Below are positions 8,245 through 16,864 of a stretch of 32,192 nt of DNA, piece after piece (the first letter of the stretch is position 1; each line of letters starts with the position of its first letter). Below the pieces are notes generated by a model. The model made no database searches and was not told the DNA's origin. It saw nothing but the letters and a program-made list of their open reading frames with translations. The stretch is from NCBI GenBank assembly GCA_017695015.1, contig JADIMD010000041.1, forward strand, positions 1 through 32,192, in the 5' to 3' direction. The position numbers were made by a program, and so were the translations under genes. This stretch comes from Candidatus Cryptobacteroides faecigallinarum. GTDB lineage: Bacteria > Bacteroidota > Bacteroidia > Bacteroidales > UBA932.

Positions 8245-8276
8245 ACAATGTTTTCTTGTCTTTGGCAAGAAATTGT
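8245..8276. repeat. Imperfect inverted repeat upstream of the XRE gene
   Basis: ACAAT (8245-8249) and TTCTTG (8253-8258) pair with CAAGAA (8266-8271) and ATTGT (8272-8276), leaving a 3-nt bulge and a 7-nt loop. It is AT-rich and without a T-tract, so an operator site is as likely as a hairpin. It lies 27 nt upstream of the XRE -7 box. Confidence 0.4.
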
Positions 8277-8302
8277 TGGCTATAACGAAGCGTGATATAT
8301 GA

Positions 8303-8310
8303 TATTTTTG
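8303..8310 (+). promoter_or_regulatory. -7 box (TATTTTTG) of the XRE regulator
   Basis: TATTTTTG fits TAnnTTTG and lies 19 nt before the ATG at 8330. No good -33 TTTG is seen at the normal distance. Confidence 0.5.
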
Positions 8311-8329
8311 TCATGCTTAACAGGTCACG

Positions 8330-8749
8330 ATGGACAACAATTCTGTCAAGGAAAATATTGCAAGAATCAGGAAAGCATCCGGTATTTCGCAGACTGAAAT
8401 GGCGGAACGCCTTGGCATGTCCAGGACTGCATACAGGAATCTTGAAAAAGGGGACACCCGTCTCATAAGCGAGACCATGGAGAAGATAGCGGCCGTGCTT
8501 GACAGGACTCCGGAAGAGCTGGTGCTCGGTTACGAGCCGTCCGCAAAGGATTCGCGCCGTGTCGCTGACATCAGGAATGAGTATGTCTCGATGCAGAAAG
8601 ACATTGAGATGAAGCATCAGGAAGAGATAGCGGCTTTGAAGACCCAGATAAGCCTGCTTACAGACCATGTGGCGAGTCTGAAGGAAGCGGTCAGGACCAA
8701 GGAGGAAATGATCTCCATGCTCAAGCGCAAATCGTCTAAAACGGACTGA
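8330..8749 (+). CDS. XRE-family DNA-binding protein with C-terminal coiled coil
   Basis: 139 aa. Residues 5-65 form a Cro/CI-type HTH (IARIRKASGISQTEMAERLG, then MSRTAYRNLEKGDTRLI and a following helix). Residues about 78-135 are a charged heptad-rich segment (MQKDIEMKHQEEIAALK, continuing to MLKRK) predicted to be a coiled coil, probably for dimerisation. There is no ligand or peptidase domain. The gene stands alone under its own promoter and its 3' end overlaps the convergent MATE gene by 14 nt. It may repress itself through the inverted repeat at 8245-8276; the targets are unknown. An antitoxin is possible in principle, but there is no toxin-like partner beside it. Confidence 0.8.
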   Translation: MDNNSVKENIARIRKASGISQTEMAERLGMSRTAYRNLEKGDTRLISETMEKIAAVLDRTPEELVLGYEPSAKDSRRVADIRNEYVSMQKDIEMKHQEEIAALKTQISLLTDHVASLKEAVRTKEEMISMLKRKSSKTD

Positions 8750-10076
8750 CCTGACCCCTTTCCAGTTTCTTCACTTTAGTCCTGAATCTGATATAATAGA
8801 AAATCCCGGCTACAGTCAGCCCTATCGGGAATCCCATCCATATTCCTGTTGTGCCGAGCCCTGCCTTGAATCCGAGGAAATATGCTGCAGGGATAGCTAT
8901 GACATAGTAGCTGACAAATGCCATGAGCATGATCGGCTTTACATCCTGTATTCCTCGCAGCGCATTGCAGAAACAGAGCTGGAGCCCGTCTCCGAACTGG
9001 TATGAGAAGAGGACGAAGAGCAGGGACATGGCGATTGCAGTCACTTCAGGGGCATCCGTGAACATCCCTATGATTCCGTGTCTGAAAATGAATATCAGGG
9101 AGCAGAACAGCAGGGAAATGCATAGAATCATCAGATAGCCTTTTGAGGCATATTGCCTTACGCCCGAGTAGTCTTTCCTCCCGTATGCGTTGCTGACAAG
9201 GATGGAGACTGCCGATGAGAGCCCCATCATCAGCAGGAAGCAGATCTGGGAAATGGTGAGAGTCACCTGATGTGCGGCCAGGGCGGTCGCCCCTATCCAT
9301 CCTACCATGATTGCGCTTATCGTGAATGTGGAAGTTTCCATCCCGGTCTGCAGGGCAAGAGGATATCCCATATTGAACAGATGACGGATAGCGTTCCCTG
9401 AAATGCGGGAGCTCCTGAATGCCGCTGAATATTCCCTGAAGCGGGGAGAGTACATTATATACAGCAGGAATATGAGGAACATCAATATTCTTGAGCCCAA
9501 GGTGCTTATCCCTGCCCCGAGCAGACCGAGCTCGGGGAATCCTCCCTTTCCGTATATCAGGACCCAGTTGCCTATGATATTCAGGATGTTGCCTCCCATC
9601 AGCAGGGCCATGGACACTACCGGCTGGCAGATCCCGTCCGTAAACTGCTTCAAGGTGTTGAAGCCCATTGCAAAGAGGGTGGAGACGGCCACTACTGCAT
9701 AATATGGCCTTATCAACGGAAGCAGGTGCTCATCCTGTCCGAACCTGTCCAGGAAACAGTAGATTACAGCCATCAGCACAAGTCCTGCGACGGCCACTGC
9801 CGCATTGAGGGCAATGCTGCTTTTCAGGATCTTGCCTATTCCTGCAGTGTCTTTCACCCCGAATCTCGACCCGATAAGTGGAGTCATGCCGTTGGCAAAT
9901 CCCATTTCTGTAATTATGAACAGGTTGATCAGCCCGTTTACAAATGATGATGCGGCGAGGTCATTCACACCGTACCATCCTATCATTATATTGTCGGCAA
10001 AGCTGAGGATAACCACGCATGCCTGGCCCAACATTATCGGTACGCCTATCTTTAAAATCTCTGCAATCTTTCCCAT
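8736..10076 (-). CDS. MATE-family multidrug/sodium efflux transporter
   Basis: 446 aa, typical MATE length, with about 12 hydrophobic segments in two similar halves. Characteristic stretches are IGVPIMLGQACVVILSFADNIMIG at the N-terminus and the second-half equivalent GYPLALQTGMETSTFTISAIM. MATE proteins export cationic drugs or metabolites in exchange for Na+ or H+. The start at 10076 (MGKIAEIL) is chosen because upstream in-frame sequence runs through the infB terminator and into infB and has no membrane character. No TAnnTTTG box is seen in the short gap behind the infB terminator, so how the gene is transcribed is unclear. It resembles the NorM/DinF-like MATE group of Bacteroidetes. Confidence 0.9.
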   Translation of the reverse strand: MGKIAEILKIGVPIMLGQACVVILSFADNIMIGWYGVNDLAASSFVNGLINLFIITEMGFANGMTPLIGSRFGVKDTAGIGKILKSSIALNAAVAVAGLVLMAVIYCFLDRFGQDEHLLPLIRPYYAVVAVSTLFAMGFNTLKQFTDGICQPVVSMALLMGGNILNIIGNWVLIYGKGGFPELGLLGAGISTLGSRILMFLIFLLYIMYSPRFREYSAAFRSSRISGNAIRHLFNMGYPLALQTGMETSTFTISAIMVGWIGATALAAHQVTLTISQICFLLMMGLSSAVSILVSNAYGRKDYSGVRQYASKGYLMILCISLLFCSLIFIFRHGIIGMFTDAPEVTAIAMSLLFVLFSYQFGDGLQLCFCNALRGIQDVKPIMLMAFVSYYVIAIPAAYFLGFKAGLGTTGIWMGFPIGLTVAGIFYYIRFRTKVKKLERGQVSPF

Positions 10077-10106
10077 TCGTCTTCTTCTTGTTTCACTGGT
10101 GCAGTC

Positions 10107-10137
10107 AATAAAAGCCCCGGAGTATATCCTCCAGGGC
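10107..10137 (-). terminator. Intrinsic terminator of the rimP-nusA-infB operon
   Basis: Read on the minus strand: GCCCTGGAG - GATATA - CTCCGGGGC, a 9-bp stem with one G-U pair, followed by TTTTATT. It begins 53 nt after the infB stop and ends 31 nt before the MATE start codon. Confidence 0.8.
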
Positions 10138-10189
10138 CCGTATAATGGATAGGAAACCGTTGCTGATGCCCCGGCCTCCTGCCTTGCCG

Positions 10190-13036
10190 TTACAAAGTCC
10201 TCTTGACTTCGATGATATTGTAGGCTTCGACAACATCGCCTACCTTGACATCGTTGTATCCGGCGATATTGAGTCCGCAGTCCATGCCTGCCGACACCTC
10301 CTTGACATCGTCCTTGAACCTCTTGAGAGATCCGAGCTCTCCGGTGTACACTACGATACCGTCGCGTATCACGCGGACTTTGGAAGTCTTGGTGAGCTTT
10401 CCTTCCTTGACGATACATCCTGCGATGGTGCCGACCTTCGAAATCTTGAATGTCTCCTGTACTTCTGCGGTGGCTGTGACTTCCTCCTTCTCTTCAGGGG
10501 CAAGCATACCTTCAATACCGCTCTTGACCTCGTTGATTGCGTCATAGATGACAGAATACAGCCTGATTTCGATCTGCTCCTTCTCTGCAAGCCTGCGGGC
10601 ATTTGCCGAAGGACGCACCTGGAAGCCGATGATGATGGCATCTGATGCAGCCGCAAGAAGCACATCGGACTCGGAGATAGCTCCGACAGCCTTGTGGATC
10701 ACATTCACGCGGACTTCTTCGGTGGACAGTTTGAGGAGCGAGTCAGAAAGGGCTTCGATGGATCCGTCCACATCACCTTTGACAATGATGTTGAGCTCCT
10801 TGAAGTTGCCTATCGCGATTCGGCGTCCGATCTCTTCGAGGGTCATATGCTTCTGGGTCTTGATACCCTGGATGCGGATCAGCTGCTCCCTCTTGTTGGC
10901 AATGTCCTTGGCCTCCTTCTCGTCAGCCATGACATTGAACTTCTCTCCTGCAGTCGGGGCCCCGTTGAGACCGAGTACTGATACAGGTGTGGAAGGACCT
11001 GCCTCGTCCACTTTCTGTCCACGCTCGTTGAACATGGCTTTCACCCTGCCGGTGTAGCAGCCGCTGAGCATTACATCCCCGATGTGGAGCGTACCGTTCT
11101 GCACGAGAATCGTCGCAAGATATCCGCGTCCCTTGTCCAGTGAAGATTCGATGATTGCACCGGTGGCACGCCTGTTAGGGTTGGCTTTAAGGTCAAGCAG
11201 CTCCGCTTCCAGCAGAACCTTTTCGAGCAGCTTGTCCACATTCGTGCCTTTCTTGGCAGAAATCTCCTGGCACTGGTACTTGCCGCCCCATTCCTCCACG
11301 AGAATGTTCATGTTGGCGAGCTGCTCCCTGATTTTGTCAGGGTTGGCTCCAGGCTTGTCTATCTTGTTGATTGCAAATATCATAGGGACGCCTGCAGCCT
11401 GGGCATGGTTGATGGCCTCTATGGTCTGCGGCATTATCGCGTCGTCTGCGGCCACTATGATGATGGCGATATCGGTCATCTTCGCACCGCGGGCACGCAT
11501 TGCCGTAAAGGCTTCATGTCCAGGTGTGTCGAGGAATGTGATCTTGTGCCCGTCAGGAAGGATGACATTGTATGCACCTATGTGCTGTGTGATTCCTCCT
11601 GCCTCTCCGGCTATCACATTGGATTTCCTGACATAGTCCAGCAGGGAAGTCTTTCCATGGTCGACATGTCCCATCACTGTCACCACAGGAGGTCTCGGAA
11701 CGAGGTTGCCGTCATCGTCGGCATCGTTCTCCTGGGCTATGGCTTCGTTCATTTCGGCCGTGACGAATTCGATTTCATATCCGAACTCTTCCGCTACAAG
11801 GACGAGAGCCTCGGCGTCGAGCCTCTGGTTGATGGACACCATCAGTCCGAGGTTCATGCATGCCCCGATAACCTTTGTGACAGGTGTGTTCATGAGGGTG
11901 GCAAGGTCGTTTACAGTCACGAATTCGGTGACTTTCAAGACCTTCTTCTCAAGCTCGTGCATCTCCATCTCCTCCTGCATCTTCTGCGATGCAAGCTCCC
12001 TCTTCTCTTTCCTGTGCTTTGCTCCGAAGTTGTTCTTTCCCTTGCCTTCGTTCATGCGGGCGTATGTCTCCTTGATCTGCTTCTGGATTTCCCTCTGCAT
12101 CTCTTCGGTCTCCGCCTCTGTCATTGCCGGCTTGAAGCGGTCTCCGCCCCTGTTCTTCTTGTTCTTCCTTTCTTCCTTGAAATCTTTCTTCCCGTCCTTC
12201 TTCTTGTCCTTGCGTGAGCCGTCCCCGTCTGACTGTACCTTGGATACATCGACTTTCTGGCTGCCTTTGGCAATCCTTTCCCTCTTCTTGCCGCTCTTGC
12301 GGGTCTCGAATTTGGAAAGGTCTATCTTGTCCACGACCACAGGACCGGCGAGTTTCTCGACTTCTATCTTTACCTCCCTCGGCTCGGCAGGTTTAGGCTG
12401 CTCTTCCTGTACGGGAGCTTTCTCCTCCACTTTTTTCTCCGGAACCTCAGCGGCTGCTTCAACAGGCGCTTCTTCTGCTTTCTCTTCTTTCACAGGTTCA
12501 GGCTGCACTTCCTGTACAGGTGCCTTTTCCTCCTTTTTCGCATCTTTGTGAGGATGCTTCTCAAATTTGGAAAGGTCTATCTTGTCGAGCACTTTCAGGT
12601 GCGGAATTTCATTTGCCGGCTTTTCTTCCTGTTTCTCTTCTTCGGCTGTCTCCTGTACCGGAGCAGGCTCCACATGCGTCTCCTCCTGTGGCTCGGCTGG
12701 TTTTGCATCCGCCTTCGGGGCAGAAGTCTCAGGCGCGATGCTCGTGCTTTTTATTATTATCTCCTGCACAGGCTCGTCCTCGTCATCAGTCTCGGAGGTC
12801 TTCTTGCGCGAATTGCGCTCGATAATCTCCTTCAGCTTGATGGCGACCTTCTCCGAATCCTGTTTCAGTTTCTGTTCTTCACCGAACTTCGCTTCGATGG
12901 CAGGAAGATACTCGTCCGAAATCTTTGCGTTCGGATTCATATCCACCGTCACTCCCTTGCCGGCAAGGAAGTCCACCAGGGTCGAAAGCCCGATGTTGAA
13001 TTGTTTGGTAAGTTTACTAAGTCTGATTTCTGCCAT
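10190..13036 (-). CDS. infB: Translation initiation factor IF-2
   Basis: 948 aa. IF-2 is the GTPase that delivers initiator tRNA to the 30S subunit and promotes subunit joining. The short IF2N domain is at the N-terminus ([20 protein letters not shown]). Residues about 80-350 are a long charged linker rich in E, K, P and V. A second IF2N-type domain lies near 370-425, then the G domain with GHVDHGKT (456-463), DTPGH (503-507) and NKID (557-560), followed by domains II-IV. The linker holds two copies of DKIDLSKFE (151-159 and 236-244). The ATG at 13036 is preferred over an in-frame TTG 9 nt upstream. It starts 15 nt after the nusA stop. Confidence 0.97.
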   Translation of the reverse strand: MAEIRLSKLTKQFNIGLSTLVDFLAGKGVTVDMNPNAKISDEYLPAIEAKFGEEQKLKQDSEKVAIKLKEIIERNSRKKTSETDDEDEPVQEIIIKSTSIAPETSAPKADAKPAEPQEETHVEPAPVQETAEEEKQEEKPANEIPHLKVLDKIDLSKFEKHPHKDAKKEEKAPVQEVQPEPVKEEKAEEAPVEAAAEVPEKKVEEKAPVQEEQPKPAEPREVKIEVEKLAGPVVVDKIDLSKFETRKSGKKRERIAKGSQKVDVSKVQSDGDGSRKDKKKDGKKDFKEERKNKKNRGGDRFKPAMTEAETEEMQREIQKQIKETYARMNEGKGKNNFGAKHRKEKRELASQKMQEEMEMHELEKKVLKVTEFVTVNDLATLMNTPVTKVIGACMNLGLMVSINQRLDAEALVLVAEEFGYEIEFVTAEMNEAIAQENDADDDGNLVPRPPVVTVMGHVDHGKTSLLDYVRKSNVIAGEAGGITQHIGAYNVILPDGHKITFLDTPGHEAFTAMRARGAKMTDIAIIIVAADDAIMPQTIEAINHAQAAGVPMIFAINKIDKPGANPDKIREQLANMNILVEEWGGKYQCQEISAKKGTNVDKLLEKVLLEAELLDLKANPNRRATGAIIESSLDKGRGYLATILVQNGTLHIGDVMLSGCYTGRVKAMFNERGQKVDEAGPSTPVSVLGLNGAPTAGEKFNVMADEKEAKDIANKREQLIRIQGIKTQKHMTLEEIGRRIAIGNFKELNIIVKGDVDGSIEALSDSLLKLSTEEVRVNVIHKAVGAISESDVLLAAASDAIIIGFQVRPSANARRLAEKEQIEIRLYSVIYDAINEVKSGIEGMLAPEEKEEVTATAEVQETFKISKVGTIAGCIVKEGKLTKTSKVRVIRDGIVVYTGELGSLKRFKDDVKEVSAGMDCGLNIAGYNDVKVGDVVEAYNIIEVKRTL
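12309..12331 (-). repeat. Direct repeat copy 1 in the infB linker
   Basis: A 23-nt stretch identical to 12564-12586, encoding the [13 protein letters not shown] motif. Nucleotide identity without silent differences suggests a recent internal duplication. Confidence 0.8.
12564..12586 (-). repeat. Direct repeat copy 2 in the infB linker
   Basis: Identical to 12309-12331, 255 nt apart (85 codons), so the two copies remain in frame. Confidence 0.8.
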
Positions 13037-13051
13037 ATGTGTCAATTAAAA

Positions 13052-14284
13052 TTAGTCTTCAAATTCTGCGCTGAGTATCTTGAATATCTCGGCAACGGTC
13101 TCGTCCTCAAGGTCTGCCCTCTTGGCGATGTCTTCCTGTGAGAATGCAAGGACACTCTTTGCAGTGTCGCATCCGATGGACTGGAGCCTTTCGATGATCC
13201 AAGGGTCGATCTCGTTGCTGAATTCGCTTAGCAGCACATCCTCCTCGTCTGCCTGCTCTCTCCATACCTCGATTTCCTTGCCCACCAGCATGCTTGCCAG
13301 CTTGATGTTGCATCCGCCTTTTCCGATACCCTTCTTGACCTCGTCAGGATGCATGTACACCTTGATCTTCTCGTCCTCTCCTCCGATTACGATAGAGGAT
13401 ATCTTTGCCGGGCTGAGTGCCCTCTGGATGAGAAGCTGTGTGTTGGAAGTCCACTGGAGCACATCGATGTTCTCGTTGCGGAGTTCCCTGACGATGCCGA
13501 TGATACGGGAACCTTTCACACCGATGCAGGCTCCGATAGGGTCGATCCTGTCATCGTATGATTCCACAGCGACCTTTGCCCTTTCTCCAGGTACCCTGAC
13601 GACCTTCTTGATGGTGATGAGCCCGTCATAGATTTCCGGCACCTCCTGCTCGAACAGTTTCTCGAGGAATTCGTTGGAGGTTCTCGAAAGGACTATGTAT
13701 GGAGTGGTGTTGTTCTTCATCTCGACACTCTTGATGATGGCCTTCACGGTGTCGTTCTTCTTGAAATGTTCCCCAGGGATCTGCTCTGACTTAGGCAGCC
13801 TGAGCTCGTTCCCGTCCTCGTCGAGGATGAGGGCTTCCTTGGACCATGTCTGGTATACCTCTCCCGTGAACAGCTCGCCGATCATGCCGCTGTATTTGTT
13901 GTAGAGATTGGCCTTCTCGATGTCCATGATCCTTCCCTGAAGATTCTGCCTGAGGTTGAGGATACCTCTTCTTCCGAAGCTCTTGAGGTCCACCTTGGTG
14001 GCATATGTCTCCCCGATTTCGTACTCGTCATCCTCCTTGTTGACCTCGGACAGGGCGATCTGTGTGTTAGGATCCTCCACTGTCTCCACGACCTCGCGGT
14101 TCCAGTAGATTTCGCAGTCACCTTTGTCGATGTTGATGATGATGTCGAAATTGTCGGCTGACCCGTAAGTCTTGGCCAGCTGGGTGCGGAATACATCCTC
14201 GAGCACTCCCATCATTGTAGGCCTGTCGATGTTCTTCAGGTTCTTGAACTCTGAAAACGCGTCTTTCAGTTCTGTCTTTTCCAT
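13052..14284 (-). CDS. nusA: Transcription termination/antitermination factor NusA
   Basis: 410 aa. NusA binds RNA polymerase and nascent RNA, and modulates pausing, termination and antitermination. The N-terminal polymerase-binding domain occupies about 1-125, the S1 domain about 130-200, and two KH domains follow with GVKG (255-258) and GKGG (321-324). The tail (about 350-410, with DPWIIERLQSIGCDTAKSVLAF) is a helix-hairpin-helix-like module, shorter than the two acidic repeats of E. coli. It lies 36 nt after the rimP stop and 15 nt before infB, the classical order. Confidence 0.96.
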   Translation of the reverse strand: MEKTELKDAFSEFKNLKNIDRPTMMGVLEDVFRTQLAKTYGSADNFDIIINIDKGDCEIYWNREVVETVEDPNTQIALSEVNKEDDEYEIGETYATKVDLKSFGRRGILNLRQNLQGRIMDIEKANLYNKYSGMIGELFTGEVYQTWSKEALILDEDGNELRLPKSEQIPGEHFKKNDTVKAIIKSVEMKNNTTPYIVLSRTSNEFLEKLFEQEVPEIYDGLITIKKVVRVPGERAKVAVESYDDRIDPIGACIGVKGSRIIGIVRELRNENIDVLQWTSNTQLLIQRALSPAKISSIVIGGEDEKIKVYMHPDEVKKGIGKGGCNIKLASMLVGKEIEVWREQADEEDVLLSEFSNEIDPWIIERLQSIGCDTAKSVLAFSQEDIAKRADLEDETVAEIFKILSAEFED

Positions 14285-14320
14285 TTCAGTTTATGTCAAT
14301 TTATTTTTTATCTGTTGCAA

Positions 14321-14785
14321 TTAAAATTCAATGTATGGTCTGACCGAATTGACTTCGGCAAAAGGAAAGGTGTCCTCGTGCTCCACATTCTCTTTTTTCT
14401 TGCTTCCTTCCACCTTTTCCCTGGTGGTGTATTTCAGCGTTATTCCGCTGTCGTCGGCTGCTGTAAGCATGGCCACTATCTTCTTCCCTCCTTTCAGCTG
14501 CACTTCCACCATCGAGCCTGTGGCCTTGCGGTACTGGGCAGGCACAATGAACGGCTGGTCCAGTCCGGCGGAAGTCACCGTGAGCTCGTAATCCTCCTTC
14601 TCCCTGTCGAATTTCTCTTCGAAGATTCCGCTCAGTGCAACGCAGTCATCGAGGGTTACAGTGCCTTTCTCCGATTCGACCGTAAGCACGATTACATTGT
14701 CTTTCGATATTTTTATATCAACAATGAAACATCCGCGTGCAACGATTGCACTTTCCATTGCATCTCTAATCTCTGTAATGCCCAT
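14321..14785 (-). CDS. rimP: Ribosome maturation factor RimP
   Basis: 154 aa, normal length. RimP assists late assembly of the 30S subunit. The N-terminal alpha/beta domain contains the family stretch GCFIVDIKISKDNVIVLTVES, followed by TLDDCVALSGIFEEKFDREKEDYELTVTSAGLDQPF, where the ExYxLTVxSxGLxxP pattern is diagnostic. The C-terminal Sm-like domain covers about 95-154. The ATG at 14785 is chosen; longer versions run antisense into lpxD. It is the first gene of the rimP-nusA-infB operon, behind a strong promoter and a hairpin leader. Confidence 0.92.
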   Translation of the reverse strand: MGITEIRDAMESAIVARGCFIVDIKISKDNVIVLTVESEKGTVTLDDCVALSGIFEEKFDREKEDYELTVTSAGLDQPFIVPAQYRKATGSMVEVQLKGGKKIVAMLTAADDSGITLKYTTREKVEGSKKKENVEHEDTFPFAEVNSVRPYIEF

Positions 14786-14801
14786 GACGCGTTGACCTGT
14801 T

Positions 14802-14833
14802 ACAATAAAATAAGGGGTCACATCCGGACCCCT
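14802..14833 (-). terminator. Terminator-like hairpin in the rimP leader (candidate attenuator)
   Basis: On the minus strand AGGGGTC - CGGATGT - GACCCCT is a perfect 7-bp stem (14827-14833 with 14813-14819), followed at once by TATTTTATTG. It lies wholly between the promoter (14852-14882) and the rimP ATG (14785). This is the form of an intrinsic terminator placed in a 5' leader. In E. coli the equivalent operon is controlled by NusA through its leader. Confidence 0.6.
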
Positions 14834-14851
14834 GAAATCTAACTCACGCGG

Positions 14852-14882
14852 CAAAGGTAGAATAAATTTACTAAAACACAAA
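14852..14882 (-). promoter_or_regulatory. Promoter of rimP-nusA-infB (TTTG / TACCTTTG)
   Basis: Minus strand TTTG (14879-14882), a 19-nt spacer, then TACCTTTG (14852-14859). Both elements and the spacing match the Bacteroidota consensus, the best promoter in the window. The transcript should start near 14846, giving a leader of about 60 nt. Confidence 0.75.
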
Positions 14883-14909
14883 ATTTGAATAGAATAAACT
14901 GCTACACCT

Positions 14910-15899
14910 ATGGAATTTAAGGCAAAAGAACTAGCGGAAATACTGAAAGGGACCGTGGAGGGAGACCCGGAAGTGGCTGTTTCCAATTTCGCCCGTATAG
15001 AGCACGGCAAGCCGGGGACTGTCTGCTTTTTTGCAAATCCTAAATACGAACATTTTGTCTACGAATGCCAGGCGAGCATAATTCTGGTGAACAAGACCTT
15101 CAAGCCGGAAAAGCCTGTGCAGGCGACCATGATAAGGGTGGACAATGCCTATACTGCCATTGCGACCCTCCTTGACTATGTGACTGCCAAAAGGCGTTCA
15201 TACAAAAGGTACAGGGGATTCAGGTCATCATACCATTTCTCCACGAAATTCGGAAAGAAAGTATATGTGGGAGATTTCGCGTATGTGGGAAGGCATACTA
15301 CAGTAGGGGACTTCACGAAGATTTGCGAGCATGTCTACATCGGCGACAATGTCAAGATAGGTTCCCACTGCATAATCTATCCGGGAGTGAGGATATACAG
15401 CGGAATGGTGATAGGCAACAATGTGATTATCCATTCCAACGCTGTCATAGGCTCAGACGGGTTCGGTTTCGCCCCGCTTCCTGACGGTACATACAAGAAG
15501 ATAGAGCACACCGGAAACGTGATCATAGAGGATGATGTGGAGATAGGTGCCAACACCACCGTGGACAAGTCCCAGACAGAATCCACCATAATACATAAGG
15601 GAGTCAAGATCGACAACCTTTGCCAGATTGCCCACAATGTGGAGATTGGGGAGCACACTGTCATGGCTGCCCAGACGGGTATTGCAGGCTCTACGAAAAT
15701 CGGGAAATACTGCATGCTGGGAGGCCAGGTCGGCATTGCCGGACATCTCACCATCGCGGACCATACATCGTTCTCGGCACAGTCTGGAGTCCTCAGCAAC
15801 ATAAAGGAGGAAGGAAAGGCATTCATGGGAACTCCGGCCATTCCTTGGAAAGAATTCCTGAGGGCATATACTATTTTTAAGCAGCAGGGACGGAAATAA
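14910..15899 (+). CDS. lpxD: UDP-3-O-(3-hydroxyacyl)glucosamine N-acyltransferase LpxD
   Basis: 329 aa. LpxD adds the second hydroxyacyl chain, from acyl-ACP, to the 2-amino group in lipid A synthesis (cytoplasm). The N-terminal uridine-binding domain is at about 1-100, followed by many imperfect hexapeptide repeats (such as [24 protein letters not shown]) forming the left-handed beta-helix, and a C-terminal helix. H242 in IAHNVEIG matches the E. coli catalytic His239, and GSDGFGFAP is the conserved acyl-binding stretch. The gene is first in the lpxD-lpxC-lpxA cluster, divergent from rimP over 124 nt, where no strong plus-strand -7 box is seen. Confidence 0.95.
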   Translation: MEFKAKELAEILKGTVEGDPEVAVSNFARIEHGKPGTVCFFANPKYEHFVYECQASIILVNKTFKPEKPVQATMIRVDNAYTAIATLLDYVTAKRRSYKRYRGFRSSYHFSTKFGKKVYVGDFAYVGRHTTVGDFTKICEHVYIGDNVKIGSHCIIYPGVRIYSGMVIGNNVIIHSNAVIGSDGFGFAPLPDGTYKKIEHTGNVIIEDDVEIGANTTVDKSQTESTIIHKGVKIDNLCQIAHNVEIGEHTVMAAQTGIAGSTKIGKYCMLGGQVGIAGHLTIADHTSFSAQSGVLSNIKEEGKAFMGTPAIPWKEFLRAYTIFKQQGRK

Positions 15900-15910
15900 A
15901 AATTTTTACT

Positions 15911-15918
15911 TATCTTTG
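15911..15918 (+). promoter_or_regulatory. -7 box (TATCTTTG) in front of lpxC
   Basis: TATCTTTG fits TAnnTTTG and lies 28 nt before the lpxC ATG, in the 47-nt gap after lpxD. lpxC may thus have its own promoter in addition to read-through from lpxD. No -33 TTTG is visible. Confidence 0.5.
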
Positions 15919-15946
15919 CGCCCCCGTTTTATGATTGATTTAGAGA

Positions 15947-16855
15947 ATGATGCAACAACAGACACTCAGGAAGGCATATACATTTGAAGGCAAGGGCCTG
16001 CACACAGGGAAAGTGGCGAAGATGACGATCAAGCCTGCACCTGTAGATTACGGGATCAGGTTCGTCAGGACTGACATCGGCGAGGATGCTGTAGTCAGGG
16101 CGCTTGCGGAGAATGTCTCTTCAACTGCCAGAAGTACAACAATCACGGAGAACAATATATCTGTCGGGACTATCGAACACCTCCTATCTGCACTGACGGG
16201 AATGGGTGTCGACAATGCGAGAATAGACATTGACAATGTGGAGGTACCTATTCTTGACGGCAGCGGAAGGCTGTATATCAATGCCATCTGGAAGGACGGG
16301 CTGCAGGAGCAGGATGCACCTCGCAGATATGTGGAGATTAAGGAACCGATCGATATTAAGAGGGAAGATACGGGAGCATATCTCAGAATCGAGCCTGCCG
16401 ACAGGCCTGAATACAATCTGACCATCGATTTCAACTCCAAGGTGCTTGGCGTGCAGACAGCAACATGGAACCCTGACATCGTGTATGCCGAGGAGATAGG
16501 AATTTGCCGCACTTTCGTGTTTTTCCATGAGATAGAATACCTTTTCAAGAACAACCTTGTGAAAGGAGGAGACCTGGACAATGCGATTGTGATTGTGGAG
16601 CATCCTGTTTCAGACGAGCAGATTGAGCACATGTCCAAGCTTTTCAATGTGCCTAAGCTGCAAATCACCGACAACGGGTATCTGAGCAATCTCAGCCTGC
16701 ATTTCCCTAACGAGTGCGCGAGACACAAGCTGCTGGATCTTATCGGGGATCTCCGTCTTGCAGGAGGGTTCCTGAAAGCGAAGGTGACAGCATACAAATC
16801 AGGTCATTCTATAAATACAACAGCAGCGAGACAGATAAGGTCTCTGCTAAAATAA
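15947..16855 (+). CDS. lpxC: UDP-3-O-acyl-N-acetylglucosamine deacetylase LpxC, without a FabZ domain
   Basis: 302 aa. LpxC is the zinc deacetylase that commits UDP-sugar to lipid A. Zinc ligands are H78 (GTIEHLL), H260 and D264 (HKLLD), and the general-acid His is H287 (KSGHSIN); DGSG is also present, so the enzyme should be active. Many Bacteroidetes encode LpxC fused to FabZ (3-hydroxyacyl-ACP dehydratase, about 460 aa in all). Here the frame ends right after the LpxC fold, and lpxA begins 9 nt later, so no FabZ is encoded in this cluster. The ATG may be 15947 or 15950. Confidence 0.95.
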   Translation: MMQQQTLRKAYTFEGKGLHTGKVAKMTIKPAPVDYGIRFVRTDIGEDAVVRALAENVSSTARSTTITENNISVGTIEHLLSALTGMGVDNARIDIDNVEVPILDGSGRLYINAIWKDGLQEQDAPRRYVEIKEPIDIKREDTGAYLRIEPADRPEYNLTIDFNSKVLGVQTATWNPDIVYAEEIGICRTFVFFHEIEYLFKNNLVKGGDLDNAIVIVEHPVSDEQIEHMSKLFNVPKLQITDNGYLSNLSLHFPNECARHKLLDLIGDLRLAGGFLKAKVTAYKSGHSINTTAARQIRSLLK

Positions 16856-16864
16856 CCTAAAGAT

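Noticed and set aside
10077..10418. N-terminal extension of the MATE frame
   Set aside because: The in-frame upstream sequence crosses the infB terminator and infB 3' end and is highly basic, unlike any MATE; the start at 10076 is normal.
11405..12551. Two long plus-strand open frames opposite infB (about 270 and 280 codons)
   Set aside because: They are antisense shadows of the infB linker and G domain, with low-complexity translations and no domain or start signal. The minus strand carries an unmistakable IF-2.
14786..15010. Longer RimP reading frame
   Set aside because: It would run through the promoter and lpxD start on the opposite strand and lacks similarity to RimP.
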